Part shown: one piece after another, positions 1 through 7,976 of the stretch
Numbering within the stretch: position 1 is the first letter of the stretch
Layout: the number at the start of each line of letters is the position of its first letter
NCBI GenBank assembly: GCA_031255855.1
Contig: JAIRRS010000070.1
Coordinates: forward strand, 1 to 63,406
DNA: 63,406 bases
Direction: 5' to 3'
Source of the DNA: Tannerellaceae bacterium
Lineage (GTDB): Bacteria; Bacteroidota; Bacteroidia; Bacteroidales; Tannerellaceae
The notes under the pieces: model-generated
Seen by the model: only the letters and a program-made list of their open reading frames with translations
What the model was told of the DNA's origin: nothing
Databases searched by the model: none
Program-made: the position numbers and the translations under genes

Positions 1-198
1 AAACTTCTAAATGAAAAAGCATTTAGTTTAAGCCGTAATACAAAACAGGGACTTCCAACAATTAAAAAATATGGGGATTTGTCGGCACATAATTTTCGTT
101 TTAATGCAAAGAAACCCGACATTGATGGTTTTAAATTAGATTTAAGGATTGTTTTAGAGGAATTGATACATTTAATTGATTATCCGAACAGAAAATAA
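1..198 (+). CDS. Partial CDS, C-terminal end, possibly DUF4145-like
   Basis: An open frame enters from the left edge in frame 1 and ends at TAA 196-198, giving the last 65 residues of a protein. It contains the segment KKYGDLSAHNFRF followed by a helical tail (LDLRIVLEELIHLIDY). A Gly-Asp/Asn-x-Ser/Ala-Ala-His motif followed by a helix is what I recall from the C-terminal part of DUF4145-type domains, found in defence and mobile-element proteins. That link is weak because most of the protein lies outside the window. It is on the same strand as the AlbA_2 gene 83 bases further on. No function is assigned. Confidence 0.5.
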   Translation, partial: KLLNEKAFSLSRNTKQGLPTIKKYGDLSAHNFRFNAKKPDIDGFKLDLRIVLEELIHLIDYPNRK

Positions 199-260
199 TA
201 ATTTACAAATCTAATTGAATGGGATAGCGATAACAAAGGGAGATATTATAAATATACTAT

Positions 261-267
261 AAGGAGG
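261..267 (+). promoter_or_regulatory. Strong Shine-Dalgarno sequence before the AlbA_2 gene
   Basis: AAGGAGG lies 14 bases before the ATG at 282. Most genes in this window have no recognisable Shine-Dalgarno sequence, as is usual in Bacteroidota, so a near-perfect anti-16S match is unusual. It supports the ATG at 282 and may hint at foreign origin. The spacing is longer than the usual 5-9 bases. Confidence 0.5.
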
Positions 268-281
268 AAAATTAAACATAT

Positions 282-1937
282 ATGACCGATACAGATTTAA
301 TAGATTTATTACACGACCTCTGCTCCCAACCCCAAGAGCAGCAATGGTTGGAGTTCAAATCAAACGGCACCGACCATGAGCAGATAGGCGAGTACATCAG
401 CGCCATAAGCAACGGCGCAACTTTGGCAAACAAGCCTTTCGGCTATTTGGTTTGGGGAGTGGAGGATGGTACGCACAAGATAAAAGGGACAACTTTCACA
501 TTCGTGAACGCCAAACACGGTAATCAGGATTTGGAATTGTGGCTGCGGACTTACCTCGAACCTAAAATCAATTTCGAGATTTTCGAGTTTGATTACGCGG
601 AAAATCATATTGTCCTTTTGCGGATTCCTCCGGCAAAGAGCGAACCGACTAATTTTCAACGGAAAGCATTTATTCGCGTAGGCAGCCATAAGACCGAATT
701 GCGCAAATACCCCGACTGGATACGTATTATTTACAATTCGCAGGAAGATTGGAGCGCAAAAGTGGTTGAAAAAGCGAGTATTACCGATTTAGACCCGCAA
801 GCGTTGAAACTCGCTCGTGAAAAATTCAAAGAGAAAAACCGTAATGCTACTTATACCAATCAAATAGACACATGGGACGATGCTACATTTTTGGATAAAG
901 CGCGGATAACCATTGACCGGAAAATAACCCATACAGCCCTTTTGCTTTTGGGAAAGCCGGAATCTGTACATTATTTACTTCCGTCTGTTGCTGAAATCAC
1001 ATGGAAATTGGATACCGAAGAAAAGGCTTACGAACATTTTACCGTTCCTTTCCTTTTGACCACAACGCAAGTGATGCAACGGATACGGAATATACAAGTC
1101 CGCTTTTATCCCGATTTTGAATTACTTGCAACCACCGTCAATAAATACGATACGAAAAGCATTTTAGAAGCCATTCATAACTGTGTGGCACATCAGGATT
1201 ATTCGCTTCAATCAAGGATTATTGTTACCGAAAAAGTTGACAAGTTGATTTTCGCCAATGCCGGAAACTTTTTTGAAGGGATGCCGGAAGAATACAGTCT
1301 GGGAGAGAAAACGCCCAAGCGTTACCGCAATCCGTGGCTTGTCAATGCCATGCACAGCTTGGGTATGATTGACCGTCTGGGATATGGTATTCACACGCTG
1401 TATCTGTCGCAACGCAACCGCTTTTTTCCGCTGCCCGATTATATATTATCCGACCCGCAAGAAGTCGTTATGTACATGTATGGGCAAACGATAGATGAGA
1501 ATTATTCCAAATTGTTGATTGAAAGGCACGATTTATCCTTGTCGCAGGTAACATTGTTGGATAAGGTTCAGAAAAAAGAACCGATTCCCGATGATTCGGC
1601 AAACATGCTTCGGAAAGAAAAATTGATAGAAGGCAGGAAGCCTAATTATTATGTAGGTAAAGATGTTTCGCAGGCAACCGACAAAAAAGCGGAATATTCC
1701 AAAAACAAGGCTTTTGACAAGCGACAGTATTTTGAATGGATTCTGAAATCTATTCAGGAACATGGCAGTATGAGTCGAAAAGACATAGACGAGCTTTTGT
1801 GGAATATGTTACCCGCTTGGATGAATGTGGAGCAAAAGAGCAACAGGATACGGAATTTACTTACCGAACTTCGAGAGGCTAATAAAATTGTTAATGCAGG
1901 AAGTGATAGAAATCCTGAATGGATTTTGAAAAATTAG
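282..1937 (+). CDS. ATP-binding protein with Schlafen AlbA_2 domain
   Basis: A 551-residue protein with the architecture of the common AlbA_2-ATPase family. The N-terminal AlbA_2/Schlafen-type domain (about 15-135) carries the WLEFKSN motif at 22-28 and a GYLVWGVEDGTHKIKGT strand-turn. A GHKL-type HATPase_c_4 domain follows (about 300-400), with HNCVAHQDYS and FANAGNFFEG. The C-terminal 120 residues look like winged-helix material (RKDIDELLWNMLP). These proteins are usually called putative transcriptional regulators or nucleic-acid-binding ATPases; some sit in phage-defence loci, and the biochemical role is not settled. The stop TAG 1935-1937 lies inside the first of five 11-bp repeats, and the same frame reopens afterwards, so a longer ancestral C-terminus is possible. 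Confidence 0.85.
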   Translation: MTDTDLIDLLHDLCSQPQEQQWLEFKSNGTDHEQIGEYISAISNGATLANKPFGYLVWGVEDGTHKIKGTTFTFVNAKHGNQDLELWLRTYLEPKINFEIFEFDYAENHIVLLRIPPAKSEPTNFQRKAFIRVGSHKTELRKYPDWIRIIYNSQEDWSAKVVEKASITDLDPQALKLAREKFKEKNRNATYTNQIDTWDDATFLDKARITIDRKITHTALLLLGKPESVHYLLPSVAEITWKLDTEEKAYEHFTVPFLLTTTQVMQRIRNIQVRFYPDFELLATTVNKYDTKSILEAIHNCVAHQDYSLQSRIIVTEKVDKLIFANAGNFFEGMPEEYSLGEKTPKRYRNPWLVNAMHSLGMIDRLGYGIHTLYLSQRNRFFPLPDYILSDPQEVVMYMYGQTIDENYSKLLIERHDLSLSQVTLLDKVQKKEPIPDDSANMLRKEKLIEGRKPNYYVGKDVSQATDKKAEYSKNKAFDKRQYFEWILKSIQEHGSMSRKDIDELLWNMLPAWMNVEQKSNRIRNLLTELREANKIVNAGSDRNPEWILKN

Positions 1938-2054
1938 CAGTAAATTATCAGAGGTTTAGCAGTAAAATTAGCAGTAAATATTTTGTATGTATCTGTATAT
2001 AAGCAACATTGCTCTTCTGAATTTAGCAGTAAATATCAGAGGTTTAGCAGTAAA
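1934..2054 (+). repeat. Five copies of an 11-bp repeat, TTAGCAGTAAA
   Basis: Exact copies of TTAGCAGTAAA lie at 1934-1944, 1956-1966, 1968-1978, 2023-2033 and 2044-2054. The block around copies 1-2 is partly duplicated around copies 4-5 (both contain ATCAGAGGTTTAGCAGTAAA). In the AlbA_2 frame the first unit reads TAG CAG TAA, which ends the gene. Beyond it the same frame stays open to about 2090 and encodes an FSSKYQRFSSKYQR-like peptide. Nothing else is recognisable between 1938 and 2234, which is very AT-rich. Confidence 0.75.
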
Positions 2055-2234
2055 TATCAAAGAAATATCAGAAAAATCCTTGCCATTTGAAATATAATCC
2101 CTACATTTGCATTTAGAAATCGTACCCAAGTCACAAAGCTGTGCCAAACGGTGCAAAGCAATGAAGACCTTATTCAAGGGACTTACATCGTGAGAAGAAT
2201 ATAATTTATTGAAAGATAGTGCTATATGAATTGA

Positions 2235-2579
2235 TGTTCGATTCCTGGTGGAACTACGATAATTATTAACTATGCTGATGAATTAAAAAACCTATCTGAA
2301 AAACATCATATTACATTTACTAATCAATACAATAACTTAAATTTCAAAGGGCGATCATTACTATTTTTCTGCGACACGACTTTTATTTCAAATGTTGTAT
2401 TCGAACATACTTTAACTTATACTTATCCAAATAGTCATACAATGCCTCAAATAAGTTATGAACTTACTAATATAAATTCGCCTGGCAATGCAGGCCAGTC
2501 ACTTTTTTTCATATATACAGGTGTACTGGTTGACGGATTATTTTCAACCACATCTATTAAGACATCTGTGAATTACTGA
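2235..2579 (+). pseudogene. Start-less gene remnant, 114 codons
   Basis: The frame is open from the stop at 2232-2234 to TGA 2577-2579 but has no plausible start; the first in-frame ATG is about two thirds of the way along. The translation is protein-like, with alternating hydrophobic strands (GGTTIIINYADEL, GRSLLFFCDTTFISNVVF, AGQSLFFIYTGVLVDGLF). This suggests the C-terminus of a beta-rich or secreted protein whose 5' part was lost. I do not recognise the family. It lies in the AT-rich strip between the AlbA_2 gene and the TonB module. A chance open frame cannot be fully excluded. Confidence 0.4.
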
Positions 2580-2606
2580 TTCTTTTGGCATTTGGAATTC
2601 GGATGC

Positions 2607-2623
2607 ATCCATTCGGTAAACCC
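2607..2623 (+). repeat. 17-bp direct repeat, left copy
   Basis: ATCCATTCGGTAAACCC is identical to 6385-6401. A second match, TGGCATT, precedes both copies (2586-2592 and 6366-6372), so the similar block is about 40 bp. Each copy begins just after a stop codon (2579 and 6336). The pair brackets the decayed regulator, TonB receptor and DUF4249 genes. Confidence 0.75.
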
Positions 2624-2630
2624 GGTTCCA

Positions 2631-2662
2631 TTTGTGCGAACCGTTCTAATTATTTACCTTTG
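2631..2662 (+). promoter_or_regulatory. Bacteroides-type promoter
   Basis: TTTG at 2631-2634, a 20-base spacer, and TACCTTTG at 2655-2662 match the -33/-7 consensus TTTG-N19-21-TAnnTTTG closely. Transcription would start near 2668-2670, at the 5' edge of the regulator remnant and upstream of the TonB receptor. Confidence 0.7.
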
Positions 2663-2669
2663 CAATCCC

Positions 2670-2937
2670 ATGAACCTTATAAAAACATTACTACTACCAA
2701 CCCTATCTTATTATCCGAAGTGTTAATGAAGAAAAGAATAAACGTTTTTTGGAGTTCTCAAATCAAAATAGAAAAATGAAAGAAGAAGAAGAAAGGGAAA
2801 AGGAAGTACAACTATTTAAAACAACGCCTCTCTACCAAAAAATATTAAGCGAAAACACTAAAATCACAAAGGAGGATTGGGCAGAATATATTCATACAAT
2901 TGAAAATATATATCCGAACTTTACAAATAAAAAATAA
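2670..2937 (+). pseudogene. Decayed TPR/LuxR-like regulator (C-terminal fragment)
   Basis: The ATG at 2670 opens a signal-peptide-like start (MNLIKTLLLPTLSYY) that stops at 2724. Another frame, open from 2683, then reads VNEEKNKRFLEF, a charged linker, and FKTTPLYQKI...ITKEDWAEYIHTIENIYPNF before TAA at 2935-2937. The last motif is what I recall from Bacteroidetes membrane-bound TPR regulators, where EDW...YPNF is followed by a LuxR-like helix-turn-helix. Here the protein stops right after it, so the DNA-binding part is missing. If a short product is made, it may use TTG 2749 or ATG 2776 (53 residues). It ends 2 bases before the TonB receptor, so it probably was that receptor's regulator, or now serves as a leader. 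Confidence 0.5.
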
Positions 2938-2939
2938 AA

Positions 2940-5321
2940 ATGAGATTAATACATAACACAATACGGTTACTACTGTTTATTCTTTTCTTTACAGTTAATC
3001 TATCATTATATTCTCAAACAGTTACAAAAAAACATACTGTTTATGGGTATGTTACAGATGATATTTCGGGTGAGGTGCTTATAGGGGCGAACGTCTTCAA
3101 CCCGGTTACGGGTGAAGGGAGTCAAACAAATGAATATGGCTTTTACAGCTTAACGATGGCTGAAGGAGAGGCGACGCTTTTATATTCCTATATCGGATAT
3201 AAATCCAACAAAGTCGAATTGTTTTTGGACAAGAAGAAGGAATTACATATAAAACTACATCCAAATGCCGAACTTGACGAGGTGGTCGTTTATGGAAACA
3301 AATCAGAAGCCGGTTTTAATGCCGTTCAAATGAATGCGTTGGACATCCCTTTATCAATAGTAAAAAAAACGCCCTCGCTTTTTGGAGAAGCGGATGTGAT
3401 GAAGAGCATACAATTGATGCCGGGCGTACAAGGAGGGACTGAAGGCGGCGCAGGTTTGTATGTGCGGGGAGGCGGGGTTGACGAAAACCTTATTCTGCTC
3501 GACGGTGTCCCACTATATAGTGTGGATCATTTATTTGGTTTTTTCTCGGTTTTTAATCCGGAGGTTGTCAAAAAGATCATGCTGTTCAAGGGCAGTTTCC
3601 CCGCCCGGTTCAGCGGGCGTTTGTCTTCTGTCATCGATGTCCGCACGAACGACGGGGATATGCAAAATTATCATGGAACCATAGGCATCGGGCTTTTATC
3701 CGGCAAATTGCATTTCGAAGGGCCTATCGTAAAAGACCGTACCTCTTTCAATATCTCGGCCCGCCGATCCTACTTGGATCTGTTGGCGAAACCAGTCATG
3801 CCTTCCGATGGAAAATTCACCTATTATTTTTATGATTACAACGCTAAGGTAAATCATCGGTTCAACAACAAAAGCCGGTTGCTTGTAAGCCTCTACCACG
3901 GTAAAGACAAAATCGGCTCCGGTTCGAATGAAAATTTCGACGATTATTTCTCGAAATACGATCTGAATATGAAATGGGGGAATTTTCTTGCAGCCACCAA
4001 ATTCAATTATCAGTTGACCCCCAATATATTTACGAACACGACACTCTCGTATACGCACTATGATTTCAATGTCAATTCTACCTATTTTGATAAATCCATT
4101 TCAAATATGTATGAAAACAATTACAAATCCGATTATTCTTCCGGCATAAAGGACTTGGCGTTAAGTGTTGATTTTGATTATCATTTTTCACCCCGACACC
4201 ATTTCAGATTTGGAGGAGCATACAAAATGCATCGTTTCAATCCTGAAGTACAAACCTCTAAAATCGACTATACCGAGAATAACACCTCTGTTGATACCCT
4301 CTATTCAAGCATGGCGGATTCAAGGATCAAGGCAAAAGAAGCAAATGTATATCTGGAAGATAATATAAGCATCGGGAACAACCTTGATATGAATTTGGGA
4401 GTTCACCTATCGTTATTTAATGTGTCGTCGAAAACATATACATCCTTTCAGCCGAGGATATCAACCCGTTATGCATTGACAGACAATATTGCCTTGAAAG
4501 CATCTTATACAAAAATGAGCCAGTATATCCATCTGTTATCCAGTTACATGATTTCCATGCCTACCGACCTATGGGTACCTACCACATCGCATATAAAACC
4601 GATGAAAGCGGATCAATATTCGGTCGGGGGATATTATTCGGGATTGAGAGGATGGGAACTGTCCATGGAAGCTTATTACAAAGTTATGAGGAATGTGTTG
4701 GAATATAAGGATGGTGCATTTTTTACCGGGTCGTCACAGAATTGGGAAAGCAAGGTTGAAATGGGCAAGGGACGATCGATGGGTATCGAATTCATGGCGC
4801 AGAAAACAACAGGCAAGGCAACCGGATGGGTAGCGTACACATTGGCCAAAAGCGACCGTAAATTTGCACTGGATGGCATTAATAATGGCAACCATTTCCC
4901 GTTTAAATATGACCGGAGGCATCACCTCAATGCTGTTCTAAATTATGAATTGTCTGATAAAATTGATATAAGCTCCTCCTGGGAGTTTTACACGGGCGGA
5001 ACAACCACCCTTGCCGAAGAAAAGACGTTGATCATCTATCCCAACGACAATCATGTCTCGGAAGCCAACTACATTGAAGAAAGAAATAACTATCGTATGC
5101 CCAACAGCCACCACCTGAATGTAGGAATCAATTTCAACAAGAAAACCAAACACGGCATGCGGACGTGGAACGTTAGCATATATAATGTCTATAATGCCAT
5201 GAATCCGACATTTATTTTCAAGTCTACGGAAAACGGTACGGCTGGACAAAACCGAACTATTTTAAAGAAAGTTACCATTTTACCTATTATACCCTCCGTT
5301 TCATACATTTATAAATTTTAA
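2940..5321 (+). CDS. TonB-dependent receptor with N-terminal carboxypeptidase-regulatory-like domain
   Basis: A 793-residue outer-membrane importer. Signal peptide (1-26, ending LYSQ), then a CarboxypepD_reg-like beta-sandwich (about 30-118; VYGYVTDDISGEVLIGANV), then a plug domain (about 120-235) with YVRGGGVDENLILLDGVPLY and FPARFSGRLSSVIDVRT. The rest is a 22-strand-type barrel ending in an aromatic C-terminus (YIYKF). This type with a downstream DUF4249 lipoprotein is a frequent Bacteroidota pair; the ligand is unknown. The next gene starts 4 bases after the stop, so they form an operon under the promoter at 2631-2662. It is shorter than SusC-type receptors (about 1000 residues), so a glycan substrate is less likely. 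Confidence 0.9.
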   Translation: MRLIHNTIRLLLFILFFTVNLSLYSQTVTKKHTVYGYVTDDISGEVLIGANVFNPVTGEGSQTNEYGFYSLTMAEGEATLLYSYIGYKSNKVELFLDKKKELHIKLHPNAELDEVVVYGNKSEAGFNAVQMNALDIPLSIVKKTPSLFGEADVMKSIQLMPGVQGGTEGGAGLYVRGGGVDENLILLDGVPLYSVDHLFGFFSVFNPEVVKKIMLFKGSFPARFSGRLSSVIDVRTNDGDMQNYHGTIGIGLLSGKLHFEGPIVKDRTSFNISARRSYLDLLAKPVMPSDGKFTYYFYDYNAKVNHRFNNKSRLLVSLYHGKDKIGSGSNENFDDYFSKYDLNMKWGNFLAATKFNYQLTPNIFTNTTLSYTHYDFNVNSTYFDKSISNMYENNYKSDYSSGIKDLALSVDFDYHFSPRHHFRFGGAYKMHRFNPEVQTSKIDYTENNTSVDTLYSSMADSRIKAKEANVYLEDNISIGNNLDMNLGVHLSLFNVSSKTYTSFQPRISTRYALTDNIALKASYTKMSQYIHLLSSYMISMPTDLWVPTTSHIKPMKADQYSVGGYYSGLRGWELSMEAYYKVMRNVLEYKDGAFFTGSSQNWESKVEMGKGRSMGIEFMAQKTTGKATGWVAYTLAKSDRKFALDGINNGNHFPFKYDRRHHLNAVLNYELSDKIDISSSWEFYTGGTTTLAEEKTLIIYPNDNHVSEANYIEERNNYRMPNSHHLNVGINFNKKTKHGMRTWNVSIYNVYNAMNPTFIFKSTENGTAGQNRTILKKVTILPIIPSVSYIYKF

Positions 5322-5325
5322 ACCA

Positions 5326-6336
5326 ATGAAAGCGTATCTATTCATACTCACTCTATTATTCGTGGTTGTTTCCTGTGAAAACGAGATTCCATATAAAGCA
5401 AATGAGAATCCCTCCAAAATGGTTTTGAATGCGTTATTTAATGCGAATAGCAAAACAAACCCGATTATCTTATCATTAACAGGGCAGAACCAGATAGGAT
5501 CTATTAAGAATGCCTCTGTGGATTTATATATCAATGGAGAATTAGCAGATCGAATCAACGAGCCTGATTCGATCCTTAAAAATAAGGCCCTGCTGTTTAA
5601 TACCGATTTAGCAGTCGAGGCCGGCGACAAGCTAAAAATGGAAGTAAAAACAGATGATAACTTATATCATATATGGACAGAAGAGATTGTCCCTAAACCT
5701 ACCCTTATCGAAAAAATAGATACAACCATCGTTACTGAAAATTCAATCTGGAATGATTTAGATAAATTCCTACGGGTGAAAACCACTTTCTCCGATGATG
5801 GACAAACAATGAATTACTACAGAATCGTCATGGATCTTAATTTGACCATTGCAACTAAAAATCCCACAACAAATGCGGACACCACGATTTATAGGACGAT
5901 TACCCAATCCCTTTCCGTAAACGAGGATATTGTACTTACAGATGGACACCCGTCTGCCGTCGATGACAATGGATTATTAACTCCTAACCAAAACATTTGG
6001 GGTGTCTTCGACAACTCCCGCATCCACGGTGAATATACAATGACAACAAGCCTGCGAATACCCTATTCCGTTTTCCCCTATTACGGCATTAACGCTGATT
6101 ATACGTTGGATAAAAACATAAAAAAAATAACGACCGATGTAATCGTCAAACTTCAAAAAATAACCCAAACTCAATATCTTTACTTGAAAGCCCTCAATAT
6201 CTATGATTCAATGGATGAAGACAATTATTTCAGCCAACCGGTCAAATTCCCCTCAAACATTCAAGGAGGAACCGGCATCTTCGGCATCAGCATAAGCGAC
6301 GAAGCAACCATTCGATTAGCAGACTATATACCATGA
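5326..6336 (+). CDS. DUF4249-family lipoprotein
   Basis: A 336-residue secreted lipoprotein. Signal peptide with lipobox VVSC (Cys at about residue 17), then a beta-rich body in which VLNALFNANSKTNPIILSLTG matches the opening of DUF4249 proteins as I remember them. The family is nearly always next to a TonB receptor of the type found just upstream and is presumed to be its surface partner; the molecular role is unproven. ATG 5326 is four bases after the receptor stop. It is followed by the right copy of the 17-bp repeat and by a shared terminator hairpin. Confidence 0.8.
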   Translation: MKAYLFILTLLFVVVSCENEIPYKANENPSKMVLNALFNANSKTNPIILSLTGQNQIGSIKNASVDLYINGELADRINEPDSILKNKALLFNTDLAVEAGDKLKMEVKTDDNLYHIWTEEIVPKPTLIEKIDTTIVTENSIWNDLDKFLRVKTTFSDDGQTMNYYRIVMDLNLTIATKNPTTNADTTIYRTITQSLSVNEDIVLTDGHPSAVDDNGLLTPNQNIWGVFDNSRIHGEYTMTTSLRIPYSVFPYYGINADYTLDKNIKKITTDVIVKLQKITQTQYLYLKALNIYDSMDEDNYFSQPVKFPSNIQGGTGIFGISISDEATIRLADYIP

Positions 6337-6384
6337 CGCCAAGAGTTGATCCAACTACCATGAAATGGCATTATCTTGTAGCGT

Positions 6385-6401
6385 ATCCATTCGGTAAACC
6401 C
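6385..6401 (+). repeat. 17-bp direct repeat, right copy
   Basis: Identical to 2607-2623 and placed about 50 bases after the DUF4249 stop. See the left copy for the extended match. Confidence 0.75.
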
Positions 6402-6468
6402 CGTCCCCTTGCGCCGTTTGTTGCAGTTTCGGTAATGATTTATAATATAGGTGGATAAAAACGCAAAA

Positions 6469-6498
6469 GCCTCCTTTGGAAATAAATCCAAAGAAGGC
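6469..6498. terminator. Bidirectional terminator between convergent genes
   Basis: GCCTCCTTTGGA and TCCAAAGAAGGC form a 12-bp stem with one mismatch around a 6-base loop. On the minus strand it is followed by TTTTGCGTTTTT. It separates the DUF4249 gene from the convergent beta-barrel gene at 6535. Confidence 0.7.
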
Positions 6499-6534
6499 TT
6501 TCAAAATCAGTGGGCAATTTAGAGCAGTCCCTTG

Positions 6535-7068
6535 TTAAAATTTATAAGCCAGTCCTGCCGACACGAGCAGTCTGTCCCAGGTATTGCCAAGTTTGTACTT
6601 TAATTCGGCATTGAGAATGAGTTTCTCCGTTAGTTTCAAGTCTATGCCGCCACCAAGATTGAAACCAAATTCAGAGTCGGAAGCACTACCACCGCCGTAA
6701 CTGCCCCATTCGCCCAGGTCAAAGCTTGGAACGCTTACGCTTGATCCCAGAACTCCCAAACCGGCCAACGGATAAACCACAATTTTGTCGGCTACCGGAA
6801 ATAGCCAGTGAGCGTTCACGCTCAAATCCCACATGCTTACCAAATCCTTTTTCAGGAAGTACGTAAACGCTCCTTCCAGACGTAAAGGATCAAGTACATT
6901 GTACTGGAACTTGGCGCCGATACCATAATTGGTAAAGCTGTCGCCCGAACCCAATACCAGATTGCCACCTGCAGCCATGTCGCCCTTTTTCTGCGCCTGT
7001 GCTGCTGCACTCATTGTTAACACTGCGATTACTGCAATTGCCGCTTTTCTAAAAAATACTTTTTTCAT
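6535..7068 (-). CDS. Small outer-membrane beta-barrel protein
   Basis: 177 residues with a clear signal peptide (MKKVFFRKAAIAVIAVLTMSAAAQA). The mature part alternates short amphipathic strands and glycine-rich turns (GIGAKFQYNVLDPLRLEGAFTY, YPLAGLGVLG) and ends in YKF, as expected of an 8-stranded porin-like barrel. It is the last gene of the seven-gene minus-strand envelope operon that starts at 12553. Its role is unknown; a structural or small-solute barrel is the simplest guess. Confidence 0.8.
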   Translation of the reverse strand: MKKVFFRKAAIAVIAVLTMSAAAQAQKKGDMAAGGNLVLGSGDSFTNYGIGAKFQYNVLDPLRLEGAFTYFLKKDLVSMWDLSVNAHWLFPVADKIVVYPLAGLGVLGSSVSVPSFDLGEWGSYGGGSASDSEFGFNLGGGIDLKLTEKLILNAELKYKLGNTWDRLLVSAGLAYKF

Positions 7069-7124
7069 TTGTTTGAAATTTAATTAATAAATTGATAAAT
7101 AAAATATGGATTGCTTTAAATTCT

Positions 7125-7328
7125 TCACTGAGTTATGCCGGATGCTGTCTCTCCATCATCCAAAGGCTTCATCCCTTCTTTTATTTTGTGGAACCCCTGC
7201 CGTGCACATTCCATCTTGAGAATCGCATGGTCAATAACCCTCATGTCTTTGTCCGGAATAAAAACGACATAGTCATCATCTTCAATCTTTTCATTCTCAT
7301 GCTTCGGATTTTTATCTGCTGTATTCAT
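7125..7328 (-). CDS. Small hypothetical protein, acidic
   Basis: 67 residues, no signal peptide or membrane segment. It starts with a charged, disordered-looking stretch (NPKHENEKIEDDD), then VVFIPDKDMRVIDHAILKMECARQG. I do not recognise the family. It is kept because it sits in line with six same-strand genes, 36 bases after the Yip1 gene and 56 bases before the beta-barrel gene, and its composition is protein-like. No other gene covers this interval. The start is uncertain. Confidence 0.5.
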   Translation of the reverse strand: MNTADKNPKHENEKIEDDDYVVFIPDKDMRVIDHAILKMECARQGFHKIKEGMKPLDDGETASGITQ

Positions 7329-7364
7329 TCCATTTCCGTTAAATTTATATACCTGTTGTTCTCT

Positions 7365-7961
7365 TTATAGTAATCCTGAGTACGTTCCTCTCAGCAGTAC
7401 GGCTGCCAATACGAACGAAAGGACTGTCGATACGACTACCGTTACTATCAGGCTGACGACGAAATACGAAGTCTGCCGGTCGGCAGGCGCTTTCATCATC
7501 GGTTGCAGGCCGGTGTAAAGCAGGTAGAGGCCATACAGTCCGGCCAGCGAAGCCAGCCACGAGAGCGACGGCAGCAAATAGAATACTCCGCCGACGAACA
7601 TGGGTGTATAGGCGTAGGCGACGAGTGAGAAAGCGTGGTCGAAGTCTTTCTTCGCGCCGAAGTTGTCGGCAAGTGCGTTGATAACAAACGCCGTAAGGTA
7701 CGTTCCGCCCAGCATTGCCACGTATTGCACAATGGCCTGCCGGATGCCCCACGATACTGAACCAACGTGTATGCCCAGCACCGAATAGCCAATTACCCCG
7801 TAACCGATAAAGGCTGCCGCGGCGGGTATAATAGCCAGTAATACAACATACGCTGTAAATACTTTCGCGTGAGGTGTATGCTCACTTTCAATGACTGCCC
7901 ATTCTTTTTTCGGGGCGGTCAGGATATTTTTTACTCTGCTAATGATTTCCATCTTGTTCAA
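7365..7961 (-). CDS. Yip1-family integral membrane protein
   Basis: 198 residues. The start (IISRVKNILTAPKKEWAVIE) is the hallmark of bacterial Yip1-domain proteins. Five or six membrane helices follow (about 35-52, 66-90, 105-135, 140-155 and 168-195) with the conserved DFDHAFSLVAYAYTP segment. Family members are inner-membrane proteins of unknown function, often in cell-envelope operons. It lies 15 bases downstream of the lipoprotein gene at 7977. Confidence 0.85.
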   Translation of the reverse strand: MNKMEIISRVKNILTAPKKEWAVIESEHTPHAKVFTAYVVLLAIIPAAAAFIGYGVIGYSVLGIHVGSVSWGIRQAIVQYVAMLGGTYLTAFVINALADNFGAKKDFDHAFSLVAYAYTPMFVGGVFYLLPSLSWLASLAGLYGLYLLYTGLQPMMKAPADRQTSYFVVSLIVTVVVSTVLSFVLAAVLLRGTYSGLL

Positions 7962-7976
7962 TTAAGAATTAAAAGT

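Noticed and set aside
1968..2177. 69-codon minus-strand frame across the TTAGCAGTAAA repeats
   Set aside because: It is composed of repeat translation and low-complexity sequence, with no start signal and no protein-like core.
7092..7370. 92-codon plus-strand frame over the small 67-residue gene
   Set aside because: It runs against the strand of the operon, with a composition unlike a protein and no promoter.
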